Assembly: GCA_031362405.1 (NCBI GenBank)
Contig: JANLSO010000111.1
Location: 1 to 34,333 of the forward strand
DNA: 34,333 nucleotides
Direction of reading: 5' to 3'
DNA from: JANLSO01 sp031362405
Lineage (GTDB): Bacteria; Actinomycetota; Thermoleophilia; Miltoncostaeales; Miltoncostaeaceae
Shown here: positions 25,788 to 34,013 of the stretch, in pieces
Layout of the letters: each line of letters starts with the position of its first letter
Numbering within the stretch: position 1 is the stretch's first letter
Position numbers and translations under genes: made by a program
The notes under the pieces: generated by a model
What the model was told of the DNA's origin: nothing
The model's database searches: none
Seen by the model: the letters and a program-made list of their open reading frames with translations, nothing else

Positions 25788-27203
25788 GTGATCGAAGTCG
25801 ACGTCGCCGTTCTGGGAGCAGGACCGGGCGGCTACCCGGCCGCCATTCGTGCCGCGCAGCTCGGTAAATCGGTTGCCGTCATCGAGCAGGGCCCCATTGG
25901 GGGCGTGTGCTTGAACGTCGGCTGCATCCCGACGAAAGCATGGGTTCAGAGCGCCCACGCGATGAAAGACGCCCACCATGCGTTCGCCCAGCTCGGCATC
26001 ACGGTGTCGGGCGCCGAGGTCGACTTCACGCAGGTCCAGGCCAACAAGCAGGAGATCGTCGACCGGATGGTCGGAGGGGTCGCCGCGCTCCTGAAGGCCA
26101 ACGGGGTCACCCTCGTGGAGGGCCGTGGCCAGTTCACCGACGCGAATACGATCACCACCGACACCGGCGAGACCGTGACGTTCGCCAACGCCGTGATCGC
26201 CACCGGCTCGCGCCCGGTGCGGCCACCCATTGACGGAATCGACGGCCCGCGTTGCGTCGACTCCACCGGCCTGCTCGCCATTACGGAGATCCCGAAGCGC
26301 CTTGTGGTGCTCGGAGGCGGGGTCATCGGGGTCGAGTTCGCCTCGATCTTCCATCACCTCGGCAGCGAGGTGACGATCGTCGAGATGCTGGACCACCTCA
26401 TCGCCGCCGAAGACGCCGACGCCGTCAAGGAGTTGGAGCGGGCGTTCACCAAGGCGGGCATCACCCTCGAGCTCGGTTCGCGGGCGAGCGCGATCACCGA
26501 CGACAGAGATGGCGTGACGTTGACGTATTCGAAGGGCGACGCCGAGAAGTCCGTCACCGGCGATCTCGTGCTCGTCGCCACCGGGCGGCGCGCGAACACC
26601 GAGGGCCTTGGCCTTGCCGAGGTGGGGATCGACCACGACCTCAACCACATCGTCACCGATGGCCAGCGGCGGACGTCGCTCCCCCATGTCTATGCCGTCG
26701 GCGACGTCGCCGGCTACTGGCAGCTCGCCCACACCGCGTTTCGCGAAGGGGAGATCGCCGCCGAGAACATCGCCGGCCACGCGATCGTGATGTCCGGCGC
26801 CGTGCCGCGGTGCATCTACACCGACCCGGAGGTCGGGGCCGTCGGCCTCACGGAGGCCCAGGCACGCGAGAAGTTCGGTGACGCAAATGTGAAGGTCGGA
26901 AAGTTCCCGTTCTCGGCCGTCGCGCGGGCCGCGATGTTCGCCGACAAGACCGGCTGGGTGAAGACGATCCACGAAACGACGCACGACGAGCTGCTGGGCG
27001 TTGTTGTCGTCGGCGTGTCGGCCACGGAGATCATCAACGCCGGTGTGATCGCCCTCGACGCCGAGGCGCGTATCGACACGGTGGGCGACTCGATCGCCGC
27101 GCACCCGACGCTCGCCGAGGCCTTCAAGGAGGCCGCGTTGATGAGCCTTGATCGGCCGCTGCACTGGCCTCCGGCCAAGAAGAAGACCGCGGCGCCGGCC
27201 TAA
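25788..27203 (+). CDS. lpdA: Dihydrolipoyl dehydrogenase
   Basis: A 471-residue FAD-dependent disulphide oxidoreductase, the E3 subunit of 2-oxoacid dehydrogenase and glycine-cleavage complexes. The FAD-binding motif is VLGAGPGGYPAA, and the redox pair is C41 and C46 in GGVCLNVGCIPTK. The NAD-binding motif is VVLGGGVIGVEFASIF, the second FAD motif is VYAVGDVAG, and the catalytic H439 with its partner Glu is in AAHPTLAEAFKEA. GTG at 25788 follows GAGGTGA. The C-terminus PPAKKKTAAPA is a short basic tail. No E1/E2 genes are linked. It ends 1 bp from the stop of the convergent membrane gene. Confidence 0.96.
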   Translation: MIEVDVAVLGAGPGGYPAAIRAAQLGKSVAVIEQGPIGGVCLNVGCIPTKAWVQSAHAMKDAHHAFAQLGITVSGAEVDFTQVQANKQEIVDRMVGGVAALLKANGVTLVEGRGQFTDANTITTDTGETVTFANAVIATGSRPVRPPIDGIDGPRCVDSTGLLAITEIPKRLVVLGGGVIGVEFASIFHHLGSEVTIVEMLDHLIAAEDADAVKELERAFTKAGITLELGSRASAITDDRDGVTLTYSKGDAEKSVTGDLVLVATGRRANTEGLGLAEVGIDHDLNHIVTDGQRRTSLPHVYAVGDVAGYWQLAHTAFREGEIAAENIAGHAIVMSGAVPRCIYTDPEVGAVGLTEAQAREKFGDANVKVGKFPFSAVARAAMFADKTGWVKTIHETTHDELLGVVVVGVSATEIINAGVIALDAEARIDTVGDSIAAHPTLAEAFKEAALMSLDRPLHWPPAKKKTAAPA

Positions 27204-27204
27204 C

Positions 27205-27972
27205 TCAACGCGGGTCGATCTCCACACCGAAAGCCAGGAGCACCGCGGTAAGGAGTGCGATCAGCAGCGGCTGGTGCAACAGGTAGACCGGAAGCGCACG
27301 ACGCCCCGGGGCCCCGAGAGGGAATCCCCCCCGGGGCTCGGGCGAGGCCAGGCGTGCAAGCGGCGCAACCCGTTCGCCGCGCGGGTAGAGAAGGCTTCCG
27401 ACCCCCATCCCGACGAGCACCATCCCCGCCCAGGGAAACAGCGGGTAGTGGTCGACGCCGGCGCTTCCCGAGTCGAAGCCCACGGCCACGGCCCCCGGAA
27501 AACCGCTGGCGACACCGCGCATCCAGAATCCGATCACGATCACGCCGATACCCAGAGCAACGTTCCACACGCCCAGGCGGGCAAGAAGTGGTGCGATGAG
27601 CACCGAGACCCCGATGCAGTGCAGGATCCCGAAGCGGATGTAGTCATCTGGGCCGAGGGCGACGAGGGTGACGACGGTCACGAGCGCCGCCGCTCCAAGC
27701 ACCTGCCCTGACCGGCGCGCGTGATGGAGCCAGAGCGCGGCACCTTTCCCTCCACGAGCGCGGGCACGTGCGTTGGCAACGGCAAAGCTGAGCCCGACGA
27801 CAAACAGGAAGGACGAGCCGGTCGCGACCTGCAGCGCCCGCCACCCGCCGCTGAACGGGTCGATGTCGATCGACGGAGCAAGGAACCAGACGTCATAGGC
27901 GCCGTGGTAGGCGACCATCATCCCGATCGCCACGGTCCGGGCAACGTCGATCTCCCACAGCCGCCGCGTCAC
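27205..27972 (-). CDS. HGSNAT-like membrane protein (DUF1624 family)
   Basis: A 255-residue polytopic membrane protein. The N-terminus RLWEIDVARTVAIGMMVAYHGAYDVWFL is the signature of bacterial proteins related to heparan-alpha-glucosaminide N-acetyltransferase, which has the conserved membrane His used for transmembrane acetyl transfer in the eukaryotic enzyme. About seven hydrophobic segments are visible, including SSFLFVVGLSFAVAN, VLGAAALVTVVTLVAL and LLIALLTAVLLAFGV. GTG at 27972 is chosen because GAGGGGG lies 7 nt upstream; the longer frame passes through the palindromes. Whether it acetylates a cell-wall sugar is unknown. Confidence 0.8.
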   Translation of the reverse strand: MTRRLWEIDVARTVAIGMMVAYHGAYDVWFLAPSIDIDPFSGGWRALQVATGSSFLFVVGLSFAVANARARARGGKGAALWLHHARRSGQVLGAAALVTVVTLVALGPDDYIRFGILHCIGVSVLIAPLLARLGVWNVALGIGVIVIGFWMRGVASGFPGAVAVGFDSGSAGVDHYPLFPWAGMVLVGMGVGSLLYPRGERVAPLARLASPEPRGGFPLGAPGRRALPVYLLHQPLLIALLTAVLLAFGVEIDPR

Positions 27973-27986
27973 ATCACGCCCCCTCT

Positions 27987-28046
27987 GCACAGATCGGTGC
28001 CCGGCACCGATCTGTGCGTGAACGGTGCCGGGCACCGTTCACGCAC
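27987..28046. repeat. Twin overlapping palindromes with GGTGCC-N-GGCACC cores
   Basis: Palindrome A (27987-28017) is a perfect 15-bp inverted repeat, GCACAGATCGGTGCC and its complement, around one central base. Palindrome B (28014-28046) is a perfect 16-bp inverted repeat, GTGCGTGAACGGTGCC, around one base. They overlap by 4 bp, share the CGGTGCC half-core and differ in their arms. The stop codon of the inositol-monophosphatase gene lies inside B. The look is that of a dispersed REP-type element; copies elsewhere cannot be tested in this window. Confidence 0.9.
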
Positions 28047-28827
28047 GAGGTCCCGGCTCGATGCGGTGGCGCAGGGCCTCGACCAGCGAGCGGGGGCCGG
28101 CGATGACGCCCGGGGGGCGTTCGGCCGTCGCAGGAAGTGGTGTCACGACGCCTCCGGCTTCGGCGACGAGCAGGGCGCCGGCGGTCCAGTCCCAGACCTC
28201 GACTCCACGCTCGAAGTAGACGTCGAGGCGGCCGGCGGCGACCCAGGCCAGATCGAGAGCGGCCGAACCGAAGCGGCGGATGTCGCGCACCGCGGGGAGC
28301 AGGCCGGCGACAATCGGGGCTTGACGTGCGCGTTCTTCGGCGCGGTAGTTGAACCCGGTCCCGACCAGAGCCTCGCCGAGCTCGGCGGCGGGTCCGAGCA
28401 CGAGGGGCTGATCGTTGCGCCAGGCTCCCTCGCCACGCGCGGCACGGAACACCTCTCCACGGCACGGGTCGAGCACGACGCCGACGACGGTGCCGCGATC
28501 GTCGACGGCCGCGATGCTCACCGACCACTGGGGAATGCCCCACAGGTAGTTGGTGGTGCCGTCGAGGGGGTCGACGATCCAGCGAACAGCGCTACCCGTA
28601 TCGGCACCGCCACCTTCTTCGGCCAGCACGGAATCACCCGAGCGATCGGCGGTGAGGACGTCCAGGATGGCCCGCTCGGCCGCCCGGTCGGCGTCGCTCA
28701 CAAGGTCGGTGCGGCTGGTCTTGGACGAGACACCGGCGGCGGGTCCACCGAAGCGGGTCATGAGCTCAACGGCAGCGGCATTCGCGGCGCGCAGGGCGAC
28801 GGTGGAAAGTTCTTCGGTGAGGTTCAC
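28039..28827 (-). CDS. Inositol-monophosphatase family protein
   Basis: A 262-residue Mg-dependent, lithium-sensitive-type phosphatase. Metal ligands lie in LAEEGGG (E70/E71), WIVDPLDGTTNY (D86, D89) and VWDWTAGALLVAEAGG. Family members hydrolyse inositol monophosphate, histidinol phosphate or similar sugar phosphates; the substrate cannot be fixed here, although the TSRTDLVSDADRAAE segment and GTTNYLWGIPQWSVS fit the inositol/SuhB group. The start is GTG (28825-28827), overlapping the TGA of the upstream hydrolase (GTGA), so translation is coupled. Its last codons and stop are contributed by the palindromic element. Confidence 0.93.
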   Translation of the reverse strand: MNLTEELSTVALRAANAAAVELMTRFGGPAAGVSSKTSRTDLVSDADRAAERAILDVLTADRSGDSVLAEEGGGADTGSAVRWIVDPLDGTTNYLWGIPQWSVSIAAVDDRGTVVGVVLDPCRGEVFRAARGEGAWRNDQPLVLGPAAELGEALVGTGFNYRAEERARQAPIVAGLLPAVRDIRRFGSAALDLAWVAAGRLDVYFERGVEVWDWTAGALLVAEAGGVVTPLPATAERPPGVIAGPRSLVEALRHRIEPGPRA

Positions 28828-29657
28828 GCCGGCACCCGCAGGTGCTCGACAATGGCGGGCACCACCACATCCGGCAGATCGAGATGCGGGAAGTGGCCCG
28901 TTGCAACCGTCAACACCCGAGCATCCGAAAGCTCGTTCGCAAACGCGGTGACCCCGGGTGCCGGGGCGAGACCGTCGCCCTCGGCAATCACCACCAGGGT
29001 CGGCGCCGTGACGTCGGGGGCGAGCTCGCGCAGGTCGGCGGCGACGGCGTAGCTGATCGCGGGCGCAACGACCCGCATGGGGGTCTCAGCGAGCGAGCGC
29101 CGGGTTTGGGCGATGAAGAAATCACGGTTGGGGTCGCCACCTGCGAGGACGCGACCCGCCCCGGCCGCTCTCGCATAGGCGCGCGTGAGTAGTTCGGGTC
29201 GCTGACGCAGACCGAAGAGCCCGACGCGCGCCAGCCATGGGCCGATCACCGGCAAACCGAGGATGCCAAGGGGATCGCGCGAGCGAATTGTCGGTACCCG
29301 AATCGGGACGACCATCGGCGCCAGCAGCACGATCGAACTCATCTGCTCAGGCCGGCGCGTCGCAAGAACCAACACGACCTGCGCGCCGAGCGAGTACCCG
29401 ATCACTCCCGCCAGGGGCCCGAGCTCGTCGAGTAACGGCTCAAGCGCATCTGCGTACTCGACGGCACGGTGGCGCATTCCGTCCGGTGCGAGGCTGCGGC
29501 CCCACCCGGGGAGATCCACCGCGACCGCCCGTAGCCCGGCCGCCGCGAGCGCCGCCGGTACCGCACCCCATGCATCGGCCGGGCAGCACCACCCGTTGAT
29601 CAAGAGAACCGGCGGCCCCTTGCCGGTCGACAGCGTCGCGATTCCGTGGCCACTCAC
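28824..29657 (-). CDS. Alpha/beta hydrolase
   Basis: A 277-residue alpha/beta-hydrolase-fold protein. The oxyanion segment is VLLINGWCCPADAW, the nucleophile is S89 in GYSLGAQ, the acid is in VIAEGDGLAP, and the base is H in ATGHFPHLDLP. GTG at 29657 gives VSGHGIATLS; the upstream open frame is antisense to ispH and is rejected. It forms a two-gene operon with the inositol-monophosphatase gene through a 4-nt overlap and is divergent from ispH across 57 bp. The substrate is unknown; the cap region has no diagnostic motif. Confidence 0.88.
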   Translation of the reverse strand: MSGHGIATLSTGKGPPVLLINGWCCPADAWGAVPAALAAAGLRAVAVDLPGWGRSLAPDGMRHRAVEYADALEPLLDELGPLAGVIGYSLGAQVVLVLATRRPEQMSSIVLLAPMVVPIRVPTIRSRDPLGILGLPVIGPWLARVGLFGLRQRPELLTRAYARAAGAGRVLAGGDPNRDFFIAQTRRSLAETPMRVVAPAISYAVAADLRELAPDVTAPTLVVIAEGDGLAPAPGVTAFANELSDARVLTVATGHFPHLDLPDVVVPAIVEHLRVPA

Positions 29658-29702
29658 AGGCGCATCCTGCCACGGTCGTCGATCCCGAAACGTGCCATCG
29701 GC

Positions 29703-29708
29703 TACCCT
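29703..29708 (+). promoter_or_regulatory. Candidate -10 element for a leaderless ispH mRNA
   Basis: TACCCT ends 6 nt before the ATG at 29715, the same spacing as in front of ettA. There is no ribosome binding site between them. Confidence 0.4.
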
Positions 29709-29714
29709 CACGGC

Positions 29715-30656
29715 ATGGCCACCAACGCCCACATGGCGCTCGTCGCACCTCGCGGATACTGCGCCGGCGTCGATCGCGCGATCGAGACCGTCGAGAGGGT
29801 GCTCGACGAACTCGGCCCGCCGGTCTATGTGCGGGGCGAAATCGTCCACAACCGGCACGTCGTCGAGAGCCTCGCTGCCCGCGGCGCGGTCTTCGTCGAC
29901 TCCGAGACCGACGTTCCGCCGGGGGAGACGATCATCCTCTCGGCCCACGGGGTCTCGCCGACCGTGCACGAGAACTGCGCCGCGCGTGATCTGCGGGTCA
30001 TCGATGCCACGTGCCCCCTCGTCAGCAAGGTGCACGCCGAAGTGCGCCGCTACGCCTCACGCGGCGCAACGGTTCTTCTCGTGGGCCACAACGACCACGA
30101 CGAGGTGATCGGAACCCGCGGCGAGGCCCCGGAGCGCGTCATCGTGGTCGAGGATGCCGCGCAGGCCCGCACGGTGACCGTCCCCGACCCGGAGAACGTC
30201 GCGCTCACGACGCAGACCACGCTGTCGCTCGACGACACCGCCGAGATCGTCGCCATCCTCCATGAGCGATTCCCCGCACTCCAGTCGCCGACCAAAAGCG
30301 ATATCTGTTACGCCACGCAGAACCGTCAGGACGCCGTGAAGTCGGCCGTTGCCGCAGGCGCCGATCTCGTGCTGGTGGTGGGCTCGCAGAACTCGTCGAA
30401 TTCGAATCGAATGGTCGAGGTCGGTCGCGCGGCCGGGGCTGAGGCGCATCTCATCGAGAACGCTTCCGCCGTCGACTCCGCGTGGCTGGTGGGCAAGCAA
30501 CAGGTTGCGCTCACCGCCGGAGCCTCCGCGCCCGAGGTCTTGGTACGCGAAGTCGCCGAGACCCTCGAGGCCGCCGGGTTCGACCGCACCGGCTCAGAAG
30601 AGCCCAGCGCCGAAGGCGTCGTCTTCGCCCTGCCCCGCCAGGTGCGCGCCGACTGA
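29715..30656 (+). CDS. ispH: 4-hydroxy-3-methylbut-2-enyl diphosphate reductase
   Basis: A 313-residue iron-sulphur enzyme for the last step of the methylerythritol phosphate pathway, making IPP and DMAPP. The three cluster cysteines are C16 (PRGYCAGVD), C100 (DATCPLVSKVH) and C198 (SDICYATQNRQ), matching E. coli IspH spacing. The catalytic region LTTQTTLSLDDT and the substrate-phosphate segment VVGSQNSSNSNRMVEVG are intact. The ATG at 29715 follows a leaderless-type promoter; the frame stays open upstream but lies antisense to the neighbouring hydrolase. A hairpin separates it from the convergent nucleotidyltransferase gene. Confidence 0.97.
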   Translation: MATNAHMALVAPRGYCAGVDRAIETVERVLDELGPPVYVRGEIVHNRHVVESLAARGAVFVDSETDVPPGETIILSAHGVSPTVHENCAARDLRVIDATCPLVSKVHAEVRRYASRGATVLLVGHNDHDEVIGTRGEAPERVIVVEDAAQARTVTVPDPENVALTTQTTLSLDDTAEIVAILHERFPALQSPTKSDICYATQNRQDAVKSAVAAGADLVLVVGSQNSSNSNRMVEVGRAAGAEAHLIENASAVDSAWLVGKQQVALTAGASAPEVLVREVAETLEAAGFDRTGSEEPSAEGVVFALPRQVRAD

Positions 30657-30660
30657 TTCG

Positions 30661-30696
30661 CGACGTTTATCTGAAGCCAGACACCGGATAACGTCG
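30661..30696. terminator. Imperfect hairpin between convergent ispH and the pyrophosphorylase
   Basis: CGACGTTTATC (30661-30671) pairs with GATAACGTCG (30687-30696) with one bulged T and a 15-nt loop. It starts 4 nt after the ispH stop. No T-run follows. Position between convergent genes supports a terminator role, but the large loop makes it weak. Confidence 0.4.
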
Positions 30697-30731
30697 ACCG
30701 AGCCTGCAGCGCGAAGTCCCAGGGCCTTCTT

Positions 30732-32129
30732 CTACGGCGGCCCGAGCACGGTGGGCCGGGTGATCGTAGTTCCCGATGGCAGAATCGCCGCGAGTTGGTC
30801 GGCATCGAGTGCGAGGCGCGGGTCGATCTCCAGATCAACCGGTTCGCCGTCGTCACCGCGCGGTACCTCTACGCCCGCCGCCGCGAGCCAGCGGGCGTAG
30901 ATCCGGTTCATGTCGCGCCGGGCCGTCGCGGGTGAGTCGTCCCCCTCGGCGTTCTTGATCGGCGAGAAGTCATCGTCGCGGGCGACCTCCAGGGTCACCG
31001 AGTTCTCGGCGAATGGGAGGGCGTCGAAGATGAACGTCTCGAACTTCACGGCATTCGGGTCGGACGGCTCGATCAGCATGCCGTCGGGGCCGACGAAGGG
31101 CACCGCTTTCACAGCGCGGTGGTACGGCAGGGCGAGGCCGTCGTCGGTAAGTCGCCGGGCAAAGGCGACGTCCATGCAGTGGACGGCGACATTGCCCGCC
31201 CAGAACACAAGCTCCCCGGCGGCGTCACGCTGCTCGGCCAGCTCGTCGGGGAGGTCGCTGTATTCGACAACCCCCGTGCGCCCGTCGATCTGCGCGATCA
31301 CGCCCATCTTCTCGGCCGGCGTGCGTTTACGCACGGCAAGCGACGACATCTGCGCCCCGGCCATCAGGTGGTGACCGATCACCTCAGGCCGCGCGAGACG
31401 AAGTGCGGGGTTGTCGACCTGAAAGGTCTGGAACATCGTGATGCCCACTGCGTCCATCTCGTCGAGCGCGCCGTTTCGACGTAGGGCCGACAGCAGCCCC
31501 CCATGGCCATCGGGCGAGAGGGCCAGGCGATCGGGCGCTTCGAGGAGCACCGCTCCGGTGACCCGATCGACGGCCGGCAGCGTTCCCTGCACGACGAACC
31601 TCACCGAGCCGGGGTCGAGCCCGAAGAAGTCGGCACCGGCGAAGCTACGCTGCGTTTCGGCGTCATTCGCCGGAGAGGTGAGAATGAACCAGGGCAGCGG
31701 CGTCGCATAGCGGGCTCGGATCGCCGCGACCTTGGCCGCGTGGTGGGCGAAGAGGGTGCGCCGGGTGATCGGTGCAAGCGGGTAGTCGCCCTTCGGGCCG
31801 TCGAACCCGAGCCGGGTGCCCTGTCCGCCGGCCAGTAACACCACCGCGACCCGCCCGTCACGCAGCGCCTGCTCGCCCGCCGTACGCGCGGCGGCCTCTC
31901 GAGCGTCGTCGACGGCATCGCGAGAAAGGGGGATGGCGCGTGGTGGCGCGATCTCACCGGGAGCCTGGTGCCCGGAGTCGGAGCGCACCAATGTGCGGAC
32001 CAGCTGCGTGATCAGGTCGAGGTCGAGACCCGCGACCTGACCACGCAGCGCCGGCGCGCGACGAACCGCGTCGATCAGGTGCCCCTGCCCGCAGGCGACG
32101 AGTCGTTCGTCGAGTCCGCGGGTCGTCAT
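30732..32129 (-). CDS. UDP-sugar pyrophosphorylase, UAP1/UDPGP type
   Basis: A 465-residue nucleotidyltransferase of the eukaryotic-type UDPGP family (UDP-N-acetylglucosamine or UDP-glucose pyrophosphorylase), not the GlmU or GalU type. The nucleotide loop is LAGGQGTRLGFDGPKGDYPL from residue 99. Other family motifs are PDGHGGLLSALRRNGALDEM, VGVIAQIDGR-like MGVIAQIDGRTGVVEYSDLP, NAVKFETFIFDALPFAE and DDFSPIKNAEGDDSPATAR. The KFETFIFDALPFA and FSPIKNAEG segments point to UAP1-like enzymes and suggest a UDP-HexNAc product. It starts 7 bp after the alcohol dehydrogenase stop. Sugar specificity is inferred from resemblance only. Confidence 0.88.
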   Translation of the reverse strand: MTTRGLDERLVACGQGHLIDAVRRAPALRGQVAGLDLDLITQLVRTLVRSDSGHQAPGEIAPPRAIPLSRDAVDDAREAAARTAGEQALRDGRVAVVLLAGGQGTRLGFDGPKGDYPLAPITRRTLFAHHAAKVAAIRARYATPLPWFILTSPANDAETQRSFAGADFFGLDPGSVRFVVQGTLPAVDRVTGAVLLEAPDRLALSPDGHGGLLSALRRNGALDEMDAVGITMFQTFQVDNPALRLARPEVIGHHLMAGAQMSSLAVRKRTPAEKMGVIAQIDGRTGVVEYSDLPDELAEQRDAAGELVFWAGNVAVHCMDVAFARRLTDDGLALPYHRAVKAVPFVGPDGMLIEPSDPNAVKFETFIFDALPFAENSVTLEVARDDDFSPIKNAEGDDSPATARRDMNRIYARWLAAAGVEVPRGDDGEPVDLEIDPRLALDADQLAAILPSGTTITRPTVLGPP

Positions 32130-32136
32130 CGCTCGA

Positions 32137-33228
32137 TCAGGCGTTCGGCTGAACGGCCACCTTGATCACGCCTTCGGCGCGTTCGGCCATCATTCGGTAG
32201 CCGTCGGGTGCCTGCTCGAGGGGCAGGGTGTGGCTCAACATCGGGCTCGGGTCGATCGTTCCGTTCTCCGATAGGCGCAGGAGCTCCGGCAGGTAGGCGG
32301 GGCCGTGCACCAAGCCGCCGGTCACGGTGATGTTGCGAAGGAACTGGTCAAACCAGTTGACCTCGGGTGTCTGGCCCATGAAGTGATCCATCCCCAGACA
32401 GGCGATGCTGCCGCCCGCGCGGACGGTCGCGTGCGCCGTGGCCATCGACGCTCCACTGGAGATCGTGTCGACGACGGTGTGCCCACCCTGTCCGTTGGTG
32501 TTGGTCATCACGAGTTCTTTCAGCTCTTCGACCTCGCGCGAGGTGCCGATCGCCGTCGCGCCGAGTTTCTTGGCGACGGCGAGTCGGTCGGGGTGATGGC
32601 CGAGGCAGACGATGTTCGCGGCGCCCATCGCCTTGGCACCGTGCACAGCCGACAGACCAACCGCGCCGTCGCCGATCACGACGACGTTCTGGCCTGCGTG
32701 CACGTGGCCGGCGACCAACCCGTGCCAGCCGGTCGACATGACATCGATCAGGGGAAGAAGCCGCTTCTCGTGCTCGGGCGCCGCCAACGATTCGGGGATC
32801 TTTACCAGGTTGGCGTCGGCGAGCGGCACCCGCGCGAACTGCGACTGGCCGCCCTCGACGTCTCCTCCGTATCCCCACAGCCGTGACGCCCATCCGAACA
32901 TCGACATCTTCACGCAGGATGAGCGCATGCCCTCGCGGCAGTAGATGCACTCGCCACAGCTGACGCACACCGCGGCGAGAACGCGGTCGCCAGGGACCAC
33001 CGAGGTCACACCGCCACCGACCTCTTCAACCGTTCCGAGGAACTCATGGCCGAGCCGCGAACCGGGTGAGAATCCGAACTGCTCGCCCGCATGCAGAACG
33101 TGCAGGTCAGAACCGCAGATGCCCGCCATCGTGACCCGCACGACCGCATCGGTCGGCGCGACCACGCCCGGATCGTCGACGTCTTGCACCTGAACGTTCT
33201 CGTTTGCCTGAAAAGTCAGTCCGCGCAC
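32137..33228 (-). CDS. Zinc-dependent alcohol dehydrogenase
   Basis: A 363-residue medium-chain dehydrogenase/reductase. Catalytic zinc ligands are C38 (GICGSD) and H61-E62 (LGHEFLG); the structural zinc site is C91, C94, C97 and C105 (CGECIYCREGMRSSC). The NAD(P)-binding Rossmann motif is VVIGDGAVGLSAVHGAKAMGA near residue 190. The substrate cannot be read from the sequence. Its GTG start at 33228 follows GGGAG and lies 10 bp after the hemQ stop, and the pyrophosphorylase follows 7 bp later, so hemQ, this gene and the pyrophosphorylase probably share a transcript. Confidence 0.93.
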   Translation of the reverse strand: MRGLTFQANENVQVQDVDDPGVVAPTDAVVRVTMAGICGSDLHVLHAGEQFGFSPGSRLGHEFLGTVEEVGGGVTSVVPGDRVLAAVCVSCGECIYCREGMRSSCVKMSMFGWASRLWGYGGDVEGGQSQFARVPLADANLVKIPESLAAPEHEKRLLPLIDVMSTGWHGLVAGHVHAGQNVVVIGDGAVGLSAVHGAKAMGAANIVCLGHHPDRLAVAKKLGATAIGTSREVEELKELVMTNTNGQGGHTVVDTISSGASMATAHATVRAGGSIACLGMDHFMGQTPEVNWFDQFLRNITVTGGLVHGPAYLPELLRLSENGTIDPSPMLSHTLPLEQAPDGYRMMAERAEGVIKVAVQPNA

Positions 33229-33238
33229 TGCTGCTCCC

Positions 33239-33985
33239 TTACGTCAGCCCGACGCGGGCCATGAGGTCGGATGGGTTCATCACCAAACCGGTCCAGAACG
33301 GACCGAACTCACCGTATGTGGCGCTGACGGTGTCGAAACGCATCTCGTAGACGATATCCTTGATCGCAACCGGGTCGTCGGCGAGCAGGGTGACCCCCCA
33401 CTCCCAGTCGTCGAGGCCGGTGGCGCCGGTGATGAGCTGGAGAATCCGCCCCGCGTAGCGGCGACCCACGGTTGCGTGACCCATCATCAGCCGCTTGCGT
33501 TCGGCGAAGTCGAGCTCGTACCAGTTCGCGCCGGGCCGGCGTGTCTTTGCCATCGGGTAGAAGGCGACGACCCGACGATCGGGCAGCTGTGGGTGAAGCC
33601 GCGCCTCGTGGTAGGCGGCCATCCGCGCGCGCCATTCCCCCAGCTTCGCCTCGAGATCGGGCTCGCCAGCGGCGGCGAGGCGGGTGCGTTCGTCATCTTC
33701 GGTCGAGGTGTACTCGCTCAGCTCGGTGAGCGACACGAACGACGCTACGGGATCGACCGGTCCGGCGAGGATCTGCTTGGTCAGCTGATCGAGAGCGTCG
33801 AGGTCTGGCCCGAGGGCCATCACCCCGAGGTCGGCCCGCGCACCGAGCACCGAGAACGCGATCACCTGCTGCGCGTCGCCATCGGCGAAGGCGGCGAGGT
33901 GCTCGAGAATCCGCTCGCCTCCCGCCTCGCCGCGGCGCGCACGCAGAAAGAGGTGAACGACGCCCCAGCCGGTCGAGGGGGTCAC
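33239..33985 (-). CDS. hemQ: Coproheme decarboxylase (HemQ, chlorite-dismutase fold)
   Basis: A protein of 248 residues (266 if the upstream GTG at 34039 is used) that makes protoheme from coproheme in the actinobacterial/firmicute haem pathway. The family landmarks are GWGVVHLFLRARRG, ADLGVMALGPDLDAL, FYPMAKTRRPGANWYEL (the Tyr and Lys of the decarboxylation site), RKRLMMGHATVGRRYAGRI (proximal haem His) and DDWEWGVTLLADD. The distal Arg that marks true chlorite dismutases is not evident, favouring HemQ. GTG at 33985 is preferred because it starts next to conserved TPSTGWG and avoids a 26-nt overlap with the upstream gene. No other hem gene is in view. Confidence 0.9.
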   Translation of the reverse strand: MTPSTGWGVVHLFLRARRGEAGGERILEHLAAFADGDAQQVIAFSVLGARADLGVMALGPDLDALDQLTKQILAGPVDPVASFVSLTELSEYTSTEDDERTRLAAAGEPDLEAKLGEWRARMAAYHEARLHPQLPDRRVVAFYPMAKTRRPGANWYELDFAERKRLMMGHATVGRRYAGRILQLITGATGLDDWEWGVTLLADDPVAIKDIVYEMRFDTVSATYGEFGPFWTGLVMNPSDLMARVGLT

Positions 33986-34013
33986 GGGTTCAGGCGAGGG
34001 CACGACGGGAAAA

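Noticed and set aside
25653..27227. A 524-codon open frame antisense to lpd
   Set aside because: Composition is Arg/Gly/His/Asp-rich shadow of the oxidoreductase gene. It would also cover the PHO box.
27721..29052. A 443-codon open frame antisense to the HGSNAT-like and monophosphatase genes
   Set aside because: It spans two real genes on the other strand and the palindromes between them; no motif.
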